Positions 36,615 through 45,519 of a DNA stretch of 64,000 bases are shown piece by piece. Both the position numbers and the translations under genes were made by a program. Source of the stretch: Ramlibacter ginsenosidimutans. Its GTDB lineage: Bacteria; Pseudomonadota; Gammaproteobacteria; Burkholderiales; Burkholderiaceae_C. Under the pieces are notes generated by a model, which did no database searches, was not told the DNA's origin, and worked only from the letters and a program-made list of their open reading frames with translations. The stretch's first letter is position 1. Every line of letters starts with the position of its first letter. The stretch is from positions 642,483 through 706,482 of the forward strand of contig NZ_JAEPWM010000002.1 in assembly GCF_016654015.1 (NCBI RefSeq), written 5' to 3'.

Positions 36615-37970
36615 GTGACATCGCAACCAGCCTCCGGACGGCTGCTGAAGGCCCCGGAAAACTTCATGGACCCTGCCGGCGTGCGGCGGGTGTTCGCGGA
36701 GGCCAAGGAGGGCCGGCGCGACTTCCTGCGCAGCGCGTTCGCCGCGGCTGCGGCCGGCGTCGCGGCCGCGGGCGTGCGGGCGGCGCCCGCCCCCGCGGAT
36801 GGCGACCCCAACATCCTGCAGCTGCCCGAGCACTCGCGCGCGCTGGGCCAGGCGGTGGCCTTGAACGACGGCTATGGCAAGCCGTCGAAGTACGAGTCCA
36901 ACGTCCGCCGCCGCCAGAGCCCCGGACTCACGCAGACCGACCAGGCATCGGTGTCGTTCGCGCCGCTGCAGTCGCTGTTCGGCATCGTGACGCCCAGCGG
37001 CCTGCACTTCGAGCGCCACCACCAGGGCTGGTGGGACATCGATCCCTCGAAGCACCGCTTCATGATCAACGGAAATGTGAAGACCCCCAAGGTCTTCGAC
37101 ATGGACGAGATCATGCGGCTGCCGTCGGTGTCGCGCTTCCACTTCATCGAGTGCGGCGCGAACACCGCCATGGAATGGGGCAATGTCGCCGTGCCGACGG
37201 TGCAGTACACGCACGGCATGCTGTCGTGCAGCGAGTTCACCGGCGTGCCGCTGATCACGCTGCTGCAGATGGCTGGCGTCGACACCAGGAAGAACCGCTT
37301 CGTGCTCGCGGAGGGCGCCGACGGCGCCGCGCAGACGCGCACCATCCCGATGGAGCTGGTCGAGTCGGGCGAGGTGCTGGTCGCCTACGGCCAGAACGGC
37401 GAGATGCTGCGTCCGGAGCAGGGCTACCCGCTGCGGCTGGTGGTCCCCGGCGTGCAGGGCGTCAGCTGGATCAAGTACCTGCGCCGCGTGAAGGTGGGCG
37501 ACATGCCGTTCGGCGCGCGGGACGAAACCATCGGCTACGTCGACCTGATGCCCGACGGGCAGCATCGCCAGTACTCCAGCATCCAGGAGTGCAAGAGCGT
37601 GGTGACGACGCCCTCCGGAGGCCAGGTGCTGCTGGACAAGGGCTTCTACAACATCACGGGCCTGGCCTGGTCGGGCCGCGGGAAGGTCTCGCGCGTCGAC
37701 GTCTCCGTGGATGGCGGCCGCAACTGGCGCACCGCCCGCCTGCAGGGCCCCGTCATGAGCAAGTGCCTCACGCGCTTCAGCCTGGACTGGGTGTGGGACG
37801 GCAGGCCAGCCATCATCCAGAGCCGGGCCATCGACGAGACGGGCTACGTGCAGCCGACGCGCCCGCAGCTGCGTGCGGTGCGCGGCACGCGCTCGACCTA
37901 TCACAACAACGGCATCCAGTCCTGGCTGGTGCAGGAAAACGGCGAGGTGAAGAATGTCCAGGTTTCGTGA
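36615..37970 (+). CDS. soxC: sulfane dehydrogenase subunit SoxC
   Basis: Molybdenum subunit of SoxCD, which oxidises the sulfane sulfur bound to SoxY. The 451-residue protein has a Tat signal (RRDFLRSAFAAAAAGVAAAG, twin Arg 34-35), a sulfite-oxidase-type Mo-cofactor domain with ligand Cys180 (FHFIECGANTAMEW) and a C-terminal dimerisation domain (SRVDVSVDGGRNWRTARLQG). The GTG at 36615 gives the longest sensible start. It opens the soxCDYZAXB block, and its stop overlaps soxD by 17 bases. The presence of SoxC predicts full oxidation of thiosulfate without stored sulfur globules. Confidence 0.96.
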   Translation: MTSQPASGRLLKAPENFMDPAGVRRVFAEAKEGRRDFLRSAFAAAAAGVAAAGVRAAPAPADGDPNILQLPEHSRALGQAVALNDGYGKPSKYESNVRRRQSPGLTQTDQASVSFAPLQSLFGIVTPSGLHFERHHQGWWDIDPSKHRFMINGNVKTPKVFDMDEIMRLPSVSRFHFIECGANTAMEWGNVAVPTVQYTHGMLSCSEFTGVPLITLLQMAGVDTRKNRFVLAEGADGAAQTRTIPMELVESGEVLVAYGQNGEMLRPEQGYPLRLVVPGVQGVSWIKYLRRVKVGDMPFGARDETIGYVDLMPDGQHRQYSSIQECKSVVTTPSGGQVLLDKGFYNITGLAWSGRGKVSRVDVSVDGGRNWRTARLQGPVMSKCLTRFSLDWVWDGRPAIIQSRAIDETGYVQPTRPQLRAVRGTRSTYHNNGIQSWLVQENGEVKNVQVS

Positions 37971-39051
37971 GCCGCGGGTGCTCGGCGCCATCGCCGTGAT
38001 CACCGTCGCGGCCGCGACGGTCGCGGCGCATGCGCAAGGCACGGAGGCCTATCCCGGCATCGGCCGCGACGCCACGCCCGCCGAGGTGAAGGCCTGGAAC
38101 ATCGACGTGCGTCCGGACCTGCAGGGGCTGCCCAAGGGCTCGGGTTCGGTGAGCAAGGGCCAGGCGATCTGGGAAGGCAAGTGCGCCAGCTGCCACGGCG
38201 TGTTCGGCGAATCCAACGAAGTGTTCCAGCCCCTGATCGGCGGCACGACCGCGGACGACATCAAGACGGGCCACGTCGCCGCGCTCAAGCGCAACGACGT
38301 CGAACGCACGATGCTCATGAAGCTGCCCACCGTCTCGACGCTGTGGGACTACATCAACCGCGCCATGCCCTGGACCGCGCCCAAGTCGCTGTCGACCGAG
38401 GAGGTCTACGCCGTCACTGCCTACCTCCTGAACATGGGGGGCGTGGTGCCGGACGACTACGTGCTGTCCGACCGGAACATGGCCGAAGTGCAGGCCCGGC
38501 TGCCGAACCGCAACGGCATGACGACGCAGCACGCCATGTGGCCGGGCCAGGAGCTCGGTGGCGCAGCGAAGCCGGACGTGCACAACGTCGCGTGCATGAA
38601 GGATTGCCCCGTGGAAGCCAAGGTAACATCCATCCTGCCGGAGCACGCCCGCAACGCCCACGGTAACCTCGCGCAGCAGGTGCGGCTGATCGGGCCGGCG
38701 CGCGGTGACGACACGAGCGCGCCCGAGCCGGCGCACCTGGGTGACCGGACCAAGGCTGGCGCCGACGAGGCGCAGGCATCCGCGAAGACGGTGACAGCCG
38801 CGGCCGCCGCGCCCATGGACCTGCTGCAGAAGAACGGCTGCGTGGCCTGCCACTCGGTCGCGAGCAAGCTGGTCGGCCCGGCTTTCATCGATGTCGCGAA
38901 GAAACACGCTGGCCAGGCCGATTACCTGGCGGGCAAGATCAGGAGCGGCGGCTCCGGCGTCTGGGGGAACATCCCCATGCCGCCGCAGTCCATCGCACCG
39001 GAGGACGCAGCGAAGATCGCCGGCTGGCTGGCATCGGGCGCGTCGCAATGA
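37954..39051 (+). CDS. soxD: diheme cytochrome c SoxD
   Basis: Electron-accepting subunit of SoxCD, 365 residues. It has a signal peptide (IAVITVAAATVAAHAQ) and two c-type heme motifs, CASCH (77-81) and CVACH (296-300). A third partial Cys pair, CMKDC (214-218), between them is not a heme site. The linker from about 245 to 285 is Ala/Pro-rich. SoxD with two hemes is the usual form. It passes six electrons per sulfur to cytochrome c. Confidence 0.95.
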   Translation: MSRFREPRVLGAIAVITVAAATVAAHAQGTEAYPGIGRDATPAEVKAWNIDVRPDLQGLPKGSGSVSKGQAIWEGKCASCHGVFGESNEVFQPLIGGTTADDIKTGHVAALKRNDVERTMLMKLPTVSTLWDYINRAMPWTAPKSLSTEEVYAVTAYLLNMGGVVPDDYVLSDRNMAEVQARLPNRNGMTTQHAMWPGQELGGAAKPDVHNVACMKDCPVEAKVTSILPEHARNAHGNLAQQVRLIGPARGDDTSAPEPAHLGDRTKAGADEAQASAKTVTAAAAAPMDLLQKNGCVACHSVASKLVGPAFIDVAKKHAGQADYLAGKIRSGGSGVWGNIPMPPQSIAPEDAAKIAGWLASGASQ

Positions 39052-39139
39052 GGCAGGACGGAGCTTCCCGCCCGGGAACTCCCAGCGGCGCCGCCACCGC
39101 GGCGCATGAGAGTCGGCTTGAATTTTTTGGAGAGCAGCA

Positions 39140-39595
39140 ATGCAGAATCGACGTGAAACCCTCAGGCAGTCGCTGGCCGTTGCGGGACTGCTGGGCGCCA
39201 CCGGCCTGTTCCCGCAGTACGCGCTGGCGTTCAACAAGACCGCCTTCGATGCCAAGAGCATCGCGGACGCGCTGAAGGCCTACGGCGCCTCGGCCCCGGT
39301 GGAGAGCAAGGACGTGACGCTCACCGCACCGGAGATCGCCGAGAACGGCGCCGTGGTGCCGGTGGCCGCAGCGTCGTCGCTGGCCGGCGTGAAATCCATC
39401 CTGCTGCTGGTGGAGAAGAACCCGAACGCGCTGTCGGCCAAGTTCGACGTGACGGACGCCGTCGAGCCGAACTTCGCCACGCGCGTGAAGATGGGCCAGA
39501 CGTCCGACGTCTACGCCGTGGCCATCACCGCCGACGGCAAGGCCCACTACGCCAAGAAGGAAGTGAAGGTCACCCTCGGCGGTTGCGGCGGCTGA
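39140..39595 (+). CDS. soxY: thiosulfate-oxidation carrier subunit SoxY
   Basis: Sulfur-carrying subunit of SoxYZ, 151 residues. The C-terminus is VTLGGCGG: the carrier Cys149 in the flexible GGCGG arm to which thiosulfate is attached. A Tat signal (NRRETLRQSLAVAGLLGATG) leads into the Ig-like domain. The arm is complete, so the carrier should be functional. Followed 41 bases later by soxZ. Confidence 0.97.
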   Translation: MQNRRETLRQSLAVAGLLGATGLFPQYALAFNKTAFDAKSIADALKAYGASAPVESKDVTLTAPEIAENGAVVPVAAASSLAGVKSILLLVEKNPNALSAKFDVTDAVEPNFATRVKMGQTSDVYAVAITADGKAHYAKKEVKVTLGGCGG

Positions 39596-39636
39596 TCGTC
39601 CGCACCCGTTCCACCTTATTCCAGGAGCAATTCATC

Positions 39637-39948
39637 ATGGCAGATCCGATGCGCATTCGCGCGCAAGCCAGCGGCGACAAGGCCGTGGTCCGCGTCCTCA
39701 TGGCCCACGAGATGGAGACCGGCCAGCGCAAGGACAGCGCCGGCAAGATCATCCCGGCCTGGCACATCACCGACGTGACGGCGTCCCTCAACGGCAAGCA
39801 GGTGCTGGCCGCCGAATGGGGCCCGTCGGTGTCGAAGAACCCCTTCCTGCAGTTCACGATCAAGGGAGCGAAGGCCGGCGACAAGGTCGCTATCACCTGG
39901 AAGGACAATCACGGCGATTCGCGCACCGACGAAGCGACCGTGAGCTGA
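39637..39948 (+). CDS. soxZ: thiosulfate-oxidation chelating protein SoxZ
   Basis: The 103-residue Ig-like partner of SoxY. Family start MADPMRIRAQASGDKAVVRV, then LMAHEMETGQRKD and the ITDVTASLNGKQVLAAEWGP and SKNPFLQFTIKGAKAGDKV stretches. It has no signal peptide of its own; it is exported with SoxY through the Tat route. AGGAGC lies just before the ATG at 39637. Confidence 0.97.
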   Translation: MADPMRIRAQASGDKAVVRVLMAHEMETGQRKDSAGKIIPAWHITDVTASLNGKQVLAAEWGPSVSKNPFLQFTIKGAKAGDKVAITWKDNHGDSRTDEATVS

Positions 39949-40006
39949 GCACCCTCGTGCGTGGGAAGTCGGGGAGCAGTACACCAACGAGCAAGGAGAC
40001 ACGAGG

Positions 40007-40810
40007 ATGAGAACGATCCACCTGCTGGCGGGCCTGGCGCTTGCCGGCGCGGTCGCCGGAGCCTGGGCCCAGAAGAACGCCACGGAGGCGGCGATCGACG
40101 AGTACCGCGCCATGCTGGCCGACGGCAACCCGGCCGAACTGACCGAGGCCAAGGGCGAGGACCTCTGGAAGCGCAAGCGCGGACCCAAGAACGCTTCGCT
40201 GGAGACCTGCGACCTGGGCAAGGGCCCCGGCGTGGTGAAGGGCGCCTTCGTGCAACTTCCGCGCTACTTCCCGGACACGGGCAAGGTGCAGGACCTGGAG
40301 ACGCGCCTGGTCACCTGCATGGAGCGCATCCAGGGCTTCGACGCCGCGCAGATCATGAAGACGCCGTGGGGCAAGGGCGAGAAGGAGAACGTCGACGCGC
40401 TGGCGACCTACGTCGCCGGCCAGTCCAGGGGCATGGCGATCAAGGTGCCGCAGGACCAGCCGATGGAGCGCGAGTACTACGAGGTGGGCCGGCGCATCTT
40501 CTTCACGCGCGGCGGCACGCACGACTTCTCGTGCGCGACCTGCCACGGCCAGGACGGCAAGCGCATCCGCCTGCAGGACCTGCCCAACCTCACGAAGAAC
40601 CCCGGTGACAACGCCGGCTTCCCGGCCTGGCCCGCATACCGCGTGTCCACGGGCGACATGTGGACCATGCAGCACCGGCTGAACGACTGCTTCCGCCAGC
40701 AACGCTTCCCCGAGCCGAACTACGGCAGCGACGCGCTCACGGCCTTGTCCGTCTACCTCGGCGTCAACGCCAACGGCGCCAAGTCCACCGCGCCCGCCCT
40801 CAAGCGCTGA
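40007..40810 (+). CDS. soxA: c-type cytochrome SoxA (one heme)
   Basis: Catalytic subunit of SoxAX, which joins thiosulfate to SoxY. The 267-residue protein has a signal peptide (cleavage near AWA/QKN), a structural disulfide pair Cys68/Cys104 where diheme SoxA has its first heme, one c-heme CATCH (176-180) and the active-site Cys228 (RLNDCFRQQRFPEP) that forms the cysteine persulfide heme ligand. It is therefore the one-heme SoxA type. Soluble periplasmic protein; soxX follows after 14 bases. Confidence 0.96.
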   Translation: MRTIHLLAGLALAGAVAGAWAQKNATEAAIDEYRAMLADGNPAELTEAKGEDLWKRKRGPKNASLETCDLGKGPGVVKGAFVQLPRYFPDTGKVQDLETRLVTCMERIQGFDAAQIMKTPWGKGEKENVDALATYVAGQSRGMAIKVPQDQPMEREYYEVGRRIFFTRGGTHDFSCATCHGQDGKRIRLQDLPNLTKNPGDNAGFPAWPAYRVSTGDMWTMQHRLNDCFRQQRFPEPNYGSDALTALSVYLGVNANGAKSTAPALKR

Positions 40811-40824
40811 ACGGGAGAAAAGCG

Positions 40825-41496
40825 ATGAAGAAGACTGCATGGATCCTTTCCGCGGCGGCCGTGGTGGCCGCCGCCGTCGCCGGATGCGCCGCGCTGCCCT
40901 CGGCTGGCGGCGCGGGCAGCGCCAGCCTCGACCAGGAAACGCAGCGCATGCTGAGCACCGGCTTCCACGACCACGGCATCGCGAAGATGGACCGCATCAC
41001 CGACGTCGACGACACGGTGAAGGCCTGCAACGCCGCGGACATCGCCGGCAAGCCGCTCGACGAAGCGACCGCCAAGCGCATCGAGCAGGAGAACTTCAAG
41101 AGCATCCAGTGGCCGAGCGATGGGAAGTTCCTGGGCGACTGGAAGAAAGGCGAAGCCATCGCGCAGAGCGGGCGCGGCCAGACCTGGAGCGACGACGCGA
41201 AGGCGGCCAGCGGCGGCAACTGCTACAACTGCCATCAGATCACCAAACAGGAGATCTCCTTCGGCACGCTGGGCCCGAGCCTCTACAACTACGGCAAGCT
41301 GCGCGGCGTGGCCGACCCGAACAGCGCGGCGGCCAAGCCGGTCGTGGAATACACGTGGGGCAAGATCTGGAACGCCAAGGCCTACAACGCCTGCTCCAAC
41401 ATGCCGCGTTCCGGCCACATGGGCAACCTGAACGAACAGCAGGTGCGGGACATCATGGCCCTGCTGCTCGACCCCCACTCGCCCGTCAACCAGTAA
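40825..41496 (+). CDS. soxX: c-type cytochrome SoxX
   Basis: Electron-accepting subunit of SoxAX, 223 residues, longer than the smallest SoxX because of a middle insert (about 75-115). The heme motif is CYNCH (133-137) and the distal ligand is probably Met193 (ACSNMPRSGHMG). The N-terminus has a lipobox-like VAGC (18-21), so it could be a lipoprotein rather than a freely soluble cytochrome, which is unusual; cleavage by the ordinary signal peptidase is the alternative. A stable hairpin lies just after the stop. Confidence 0.94.
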   Translation: MKKTAWILSAAAVVAAAVAGCAALPSAGGAGSASLDQETQRMLSTGFHDHGIAKMDRITDVDDTVKACNAADIAGKPLDEATAKRIEQENFKSIQWPSDGKFLGDWKKGEAIAQSGRGQTWSDDAKAASGGNCYNCHQITKQEISFGTLGPSLYNYGKLRGVADPNSAAAKPVVEYTWGKIWNAKAYNACSNMPRSGHMGNLNEQQVRDIMALLLDPHSPVNQ

Positions 41497-41507
41497 CGTG
41501 CGCCTGC

Positions 41508-41528
41508 GGCGGCCCCGCGGGGGCCGCC
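41508..41528 (+). other. strong hairpin between soxX and soxB
   Basis: Perfect 9-bp stem GGCGGCCCC/GGGGCCGCC with loop GCG. It is followed by TTGCCCC, not a U-tract, so it is not a standard intrinsic terminator. It may stabilise the upstream soxX mRNA end or reduce read-through into soxB. Confidence 0.5.
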
Positions 41529-41557
41529 TTGCCCCATCCCTCGGCGATCACTGAATC

Positions 41558-43291
41558 ATGAATCTCTCCAAGCGCGAGTTCCTGCAGGTGCTGGGTGCCG
41601 CCTCCGTGGCCGACATGGGGCTGGGCCGCTGGGCCTACGCCGACGCCGCCACCGCAGGCGACGCGCTGTACGACGTGCCGCGCTTCGGCAACGTCTCGGT
41701 CCTGCACATGACCGACTGCCACGCGCAACTGAAGCCCATCTACTTCCGCGAGCCGAACGTCAACCTCGGCGTGGGCGCCATGAAGGGCAAGCTGCCGCAC
41801 CTGGTGGGCGAGCAGCTGCTGAAGGCCGCGAACATCCCGCCGGGAAGCGCCGAGGCGCATGCGCTCACCTATCTCGATTTCGAGACGGCGGCGCGCCGCT
41901 ACGGCAAGGTCGGCGGCTTCGCGCACCTGGCGACGCTGGTCAAGCGCCTGAAGGCCAGCCGCCCCGGCGCGCTGCTGCTCGATGGCGGCGACACCTGGCA
42001 GGGCTCCGCCACCGCGCTCTGGACGAAGGGCCAGGACATGGTCGACGCGGCGAAGCTGCTGGGCGTGGACGTGATGACCGGCCACTGGGAGTTCACGCTG
42101 GGCATGGACCGCGTGAAGGAGATCGTCGCCAAGGACTTCGCCGGCAAGGTGGACTTCATTGCGCAGAACGTCAAGACCGCCGACTTCGGCGACCCGGTGT
42201 TCAAGCCTTACGTGATCCGCGAGATGAACGGGGTGCCGGTGGCCATCATCGGCCAGGCCTTCCCGTACACGCCGATCGCCAACCCGCGCTACATGGTGAA
42301 GGACTGGGAGTTCGGCATCCAGGACGACAACATGCAGAAGATGGTCGACGAGGCCCGCGCCAAGGGCGCGAAGCTCGTGCTCGTCCTCAGCCACAACGGC
42401 ATGGACGTGGACCTCAAGATGGCCAGCCGCGTGTCGGGCATCGACGCGATCCTCGGTGGCCACACGCATGACGGCATGCCTGTCGCGTCCATCGTCGCCA
42501 ACGCGGGCGGCAAGACCATCGTGACCAACGCGGGGTCGAACGGCAAGTTCCTCGGCGTGCTCGACTTCGACGTGAAGAACGGCAAGCTGGCGGACTTCCG
42601 CTACCGGCTGCTGCCCGTGTTCGCCAACATGCTGGCGGCAGACGCGGCGATGGATGCGCTGATCACGAAGATCCGCGCGCCCTACGACGCCAGGCTGGCC
42701 GAGCGCCTCGCCGTCACCGAAGGCACCCTGTACCGGCGCGGCAACTTCAACGGCTCGGGCGACCAGCTGCTGCTCGATGCACTGATGGACGTGCAGGGCG
42801 CGGAGATCGCGTTCTCGCCCGGCTTCCGCTGGGGCACGACGCTGCTGCCCGGCCAGGACATCACCCGCGAGTGGCTGATGGACATGACCGCGACCACCTA
42901 CTCCTACGCCACCGTGACGCCCATGACGGGCGAGACGATCAAGACGGTGCTGGAGGATGTCTGCGACAACCTGTTCAACCCGGACCCGTACTACCAGCAG
43001 GGCGGCGACATGGTGCGCGTGGGCGGCCTCGAATACGCGTGCGATCCCAACGCGAAGATGGGCAGCCGCATCCAGGACATGCGCCTGAACGGCAAGCCGA
43101 TCCAGGCCTCGCACACCTACAAGGTCGCGGGCTGGGCGCCGGTGGCGGAGGAAGCCGCGCATGCCGGCAACAAGCCGGTGTGGGACGTGGTGGAGCAGTG
43201 GTTCAAGGCGCAGGGCGGCAAGGTCGCTGCGCGCAAGGTGAACGTGCCGCGCCTGATCGGCGCCGTGCCCAACGCGGGTTACGACGCCTGA
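41558..43291 (+). CDS. soxB: thiosulfohydrolase SoxB
   Basis: Dimanganese hydrolase that releases sulfate from SoxY-bound S-thiosulfonate, 577 residues. Metallophosphatase motifs are LHMTDCHAQLKPIYFREPNV near residue 50, DGGDTWQGSATALWTKGQDM, NVKTADFGDPVF, VLSHNGMDVD and ILGGHTHDGMP. The 5'-nucleotidase-like C-terminal domain ends with RLIGAVPNAGYDA. The N-terminus SKREFLQVLGAASVADMG is a Tat signal with Lys-Arg in place of twin Arg. Last gene of the sox catalytic block. Confidence 0.97.
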   Translation: MNLSKREFLQVLGAASVADMGLGRWAYADAATAGDALYDVPRFGNVSVLHMTDCHAQLKPIYFREPNVNLGVGAMKGKLPHLVGEQLLKAANIPPGSAEAHALTYLDFETAARRYGKVGGFAHLATLVKRLKASRPGALLLDGGDTWQGSATALWTKGQDMVDAAKLLGVDVMTGHWEFTLGMDRVKEIVAKDFAGKVDFIAQNVKTADFGDPVFKPYVIREMNGVPVAIIGQAFPYTPIANPRYMVKDWEFGIQDDNMQKMVDEARAKGAKLVLVLSHNGMDVDLKMASRVSGIDAILGGHTHDGMPVASIVANAGGKTIVTNAGSNGKFLGVLDFDVKNGKLADFRYRLLPVFANMLAADAAMDALITKIRAPYDARLAERLAVTEGTLYRRGNFNGSGDQLLLDALMDVQGAEIAFSPGFRWGTTLLPGQDITREWLMDMTATTYSYATVTPMTGETIKTVLEDVCDNLFNPDPYYQQGGDMVRVGGLEYACDPNAKMGSRIQDMRLNGKPIQASHTYKVAGWAPVAEEAAHAGNKPVWDVVEQWFKAQGGKVAARKVNVPRLIGAVPNAGYDA

Positions 43292-43322
43292 GGGCCCGTC
43301 GCACGGTCCTAGAATCGGCGGC

Positions 43323-44441
43323 ATGACGTCCGCCGAGCTGAACGCGCTCACCACCGAAGTGCTGTGGGCCGCGTTCGGCGTGTCCCTTGCCTTCGGTGCG
43401 CTGGTGCAGCGCACCGGCTTTTGCACCATGGGTGCGGTGAGCGACGCGGTCGCCTTGGGCGACTTCACGCGCCTGCGCCAATGGGCGCTGGCGGCCGCGG
43501 TGGCGACCCTCGGCTTCGGCGTGCTGGCCACCCTGGGCGTGCTGCGGGCGCCGCAGACCCTCTATGCCTCGACCCGCTGGCTGTGGCTCTCTGGCCTCGT
43601 CGGCGGCGGGCTGTTCGGATTCGGCATGGTGCTATCTTCCGGCTGCGTGAGCAAGACGCTGGTGCGCGTCGGCGGCGGCAGCCTGAAGTCGCTGGTGGTG
43701 CTGCTGGTGGCCGGCATCGCGGCCTTCGCGACGCTGCGGGGCGTGACGGCGGTGTGGCGCGTGGACACGGTGGATCGCGTAGGGCCCGACTTCGGCGTGA
43801 ATGCCGACGTCGCGACGCTGCTGGCGCAGGGGACGGGCCTGTCTCCGGCATCCGCTTCGCTGCTGGGCGCGGTGGCCGTCGGCGGTGCGCTGCTTGCCTT
43901 TGCGCTCGCCTCGCGCGAGTCGCGCCGGCCGATCAACCTGCTCGCGGGCGCGGGCATCGGCGTGCTGGTGCTGGCGATGTGGTGGATCACCGGTCACCTG
44001 GGCCACCTCGCCGAACATCCGCAGACGCTGGAGGAAGCCTGGCTCGCCACCAACTCGCGCCGCGCCGAAGGCCTGAGCTTCGTGTCGCCCACGGCCTTCG
44101 CGCTCGACTGGGTGATCTTCTTCAGCGACGCCAGCAAGCGGCTCACGGTGGGCGTCGTGACGGTCGTGGGGGTGATCGTGGGATCGGCGGCGATGGCGCT
44201 CGCGCGGCGCAGCTTCCGCTGGGACGGCTTCGCCGGCACGCCGGACCTGGGACATCACCTCGTGGGTGGCGTGCTGCTCGGCGTCGGCGGCGTCACAGCG
44301 CTGGGTTGCAGCATCGGGCAGGGCGTGACGGGCTTGTCGACGCTGACGCTCACGAGCTTCGTCGCCGCCGCGGCCATGATCGCCGGCGCGGTGCTCGGCG
44401 TGAAGTACCAGGAGTGGCGGCTGGAGCGAGGGACTATCTGA
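43323..44441 (+). CDS. YeeE/YedE-family transporter (SoxT-like)
   Basis: The 372-residue inner-membrane protein has about ten spans and the YeeE repeats RTGFCTMGAVSDAVALGDFT, GGGLFGFGMVLSSGCVSKTL and GVGGVTALGCSIGQGVTGLS with their conserved cysteines. It follows soxB by 31 bases on the same strand, so it is probably expressed with sox and moves thiosulfate or another sulfur compound across the membrane. It is paralogous to the YeeE gene that bounds the other side of the locus. Confidence 0.92.
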   Translation: MTSAELNALTTEVLWAAFGVSLAFGALVQRTGFCTMGAVSDAVALGDFTRLRQWALAAAVATLGFGVLATLGVLRAPQTLYASTRWLWLSGLVGGGLFGFGMVLSSGCVSKTLVRVGGGSLKSLVVLLVAGIAAFATLRGVTAVWRVDTVDRVGPDFGVNADVATLLAQGTGLSPASASLLGAVAVGGALLAFALASRESRRPINLLAGAGIGVLVLAMWWITGHLGHLAEHPQTLEEAWLATNSRRAEGLSFVSPTAFALDWVIFFSDASKRLTVGVVTVVGVIVGSAAMALARRSFRWDGFAGTPDLGHHLVGGVLLGVGGVTALGCSIGQGVTGLSTLTLTSFVAAAAMIAGAVLGVKYQEWRLERGTI

Positions 44442-44503
44442 GCGCCGCATAGCGGCAATGACGGCCCTTCTTCATGCGTCGGCTGACCCGCTTCGGCTGC
44501 GCC

Positions 44504-45178
44504 TCAGGCCGTGAGTTCCGAAGCGACCAGCGAATAACTTTCCATGTAGGTCGCGCGGGTCATCTCGCGCGCGCCTCGGTCCGCCATGCCGCGTTCCAGT
44601 TTCACCGCGATGCCGTGCACGGCCTCGCTCTCGTACCCCGTGACGATCAGCGCGGAGTCGACGCTCGCATCCGCGCCGCGGATGCGCTGCTCGTTCGTCA
44701 TGGCGGCAGCGGCCGCGCCTTGCAGCAAGTGCGCGCTGCCGAGCCCCGTCATCGTCGGAACGCCGCCAAGCGCATCGCGCAACAACCATTCCTGCAACTC
44801 CGCTGCGCGACCCTCGTGCGCGGAAAAGCGCAGCAGGCACGCCGTGCCGCCCTGGCCGAAGCCGAAGCTGCCCACCACCTTGCACAGGCCCCGTTGCATG
44901 CCACGGTAGTGCGGCATCATCTTCCGCGTCCAGGGGCTCGGGCTGTTCAGCCGCGCGAGATACGCTTCGGACGCCAGCACCGCGAGGTGCTGCACCTCGT
45001 ACAGCACCATGTAGCGCGGCTGGCCTTCGCTCGCGACCCAGCGCGTGCCGCGCAGAAAGCCGGGAATCGACAGCCGCTCGGGCAGGTGTTCGTGCGTGTG
45101 CCAGCGGTCATGCTCCTCGACGGCGCCGTCTTCGACGTCGAAGGAAAGGAGCATGGCGGCGGATCCGAGGAGGGGCAT
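44504..45178 (-). CDS. hypothetical protein, dimeric alpha/beta-barrel-like
   Basis: The 224-residue soluble protein has two similar halves. The first begins MLLSFDVEDGAVEEHDRWHT with EHLPERLSIPGFLRGTRWVA, a pattern seen in ferredoxin-like alpha/beta-barrel proteins of the DUF4286/EthD type. The second half repeats a strand-helix-E pattern (CLLRFSAHEGRAAELQEWLL). No specific family can be named. The start at 45178 (MPLLGSAAM) or 45154 (MLLSF) cannot be decided. Confidence 0.7.
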   Translation of the reverse strand: MPLLGSAAMLLSFDVEDGAVEEHDRWHTHEHLPERLSIPGFLRGTRWVASEGQPRYMVLYEVQHLAVLASEAYLARLNSPSPWTRKMMPHYRGMQRGLCKVVGSFGFGQGGTACLLRFSAHEGRAAELQEWLLRDALGGVPTMTGLGSAHLLQGAAAAAMTNEQRIRGADASVDSALIVTGYESEAVHGIAVKLERGMADRGAREMTRATYMESYSLVASELTA

Positions 45179-45198
45179 GGGAGTAGAGGGAGAACGGA

Positions 45199-45519
45199 TC
45201 AATCCACAGCAACTTCGACGTAAATGCCACGGGTTGCGGTGTCCAGCGCCGCCAGGATTTTCGTGGTGGCGGTTCGGATCCGCGGCCAGCTGGTCGTCGA
45301 GAGAACGACGACCGCCAAGCGGCGGCCGGTGAGGTTCTGCTGGTACTGCAGGTTCTTGTCGGTGGTCACCAGGATGTCGAAGCCACCCTGGTCGGCGGCC
45401 GCGATGAGAGCGCCATTCTGCAAGGTGCTCCAGCCCAGCTCGTAGGCGGTCTCCACCGAATGGTTGGCCAGTGCGTGTCGCAGCGGTGCAGGCGTGCCCT
45501 GGTCGAACAGGATGCGCAC
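45199..45519 (-). CDS. DUF5615 PIN-like toxin
   Basis: The 106-residue protein begins (V)RILFDQGTPAPLRHALANHS, with LVTTDKNLQYQQNLTGRRLA later: the D...D-K-N-L pattern of DUF5615 PIN-like proteins, predicted Mg-dependent RNases. The GTG start at 45519 shares one base with the stop of the upstream DUF433 gene (TAGTG). The pair forms a toxin-antitoxin module of the VapBC-like kind. It probably cleaves RNA when the antitoxin is lost; the target is unknown. Confidence 0.87.
   Translation of the reverse strand: MRILFDQGTPAPLRHALANHSVETAYELGWSTLQNGALIAAADQGGFDILVTTDKNLQYQQNLTGRRLAVVVLSTTSWPRIRTATTKILAALDTATRGIYVEVAVD

Noticed and set aside
41508..41528. Intrinsic terminator between soxX and soxB
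   Set aside because: The hairpin is strong but lacks a U-tract, and soxB would then need its own promoter, which is not evident.
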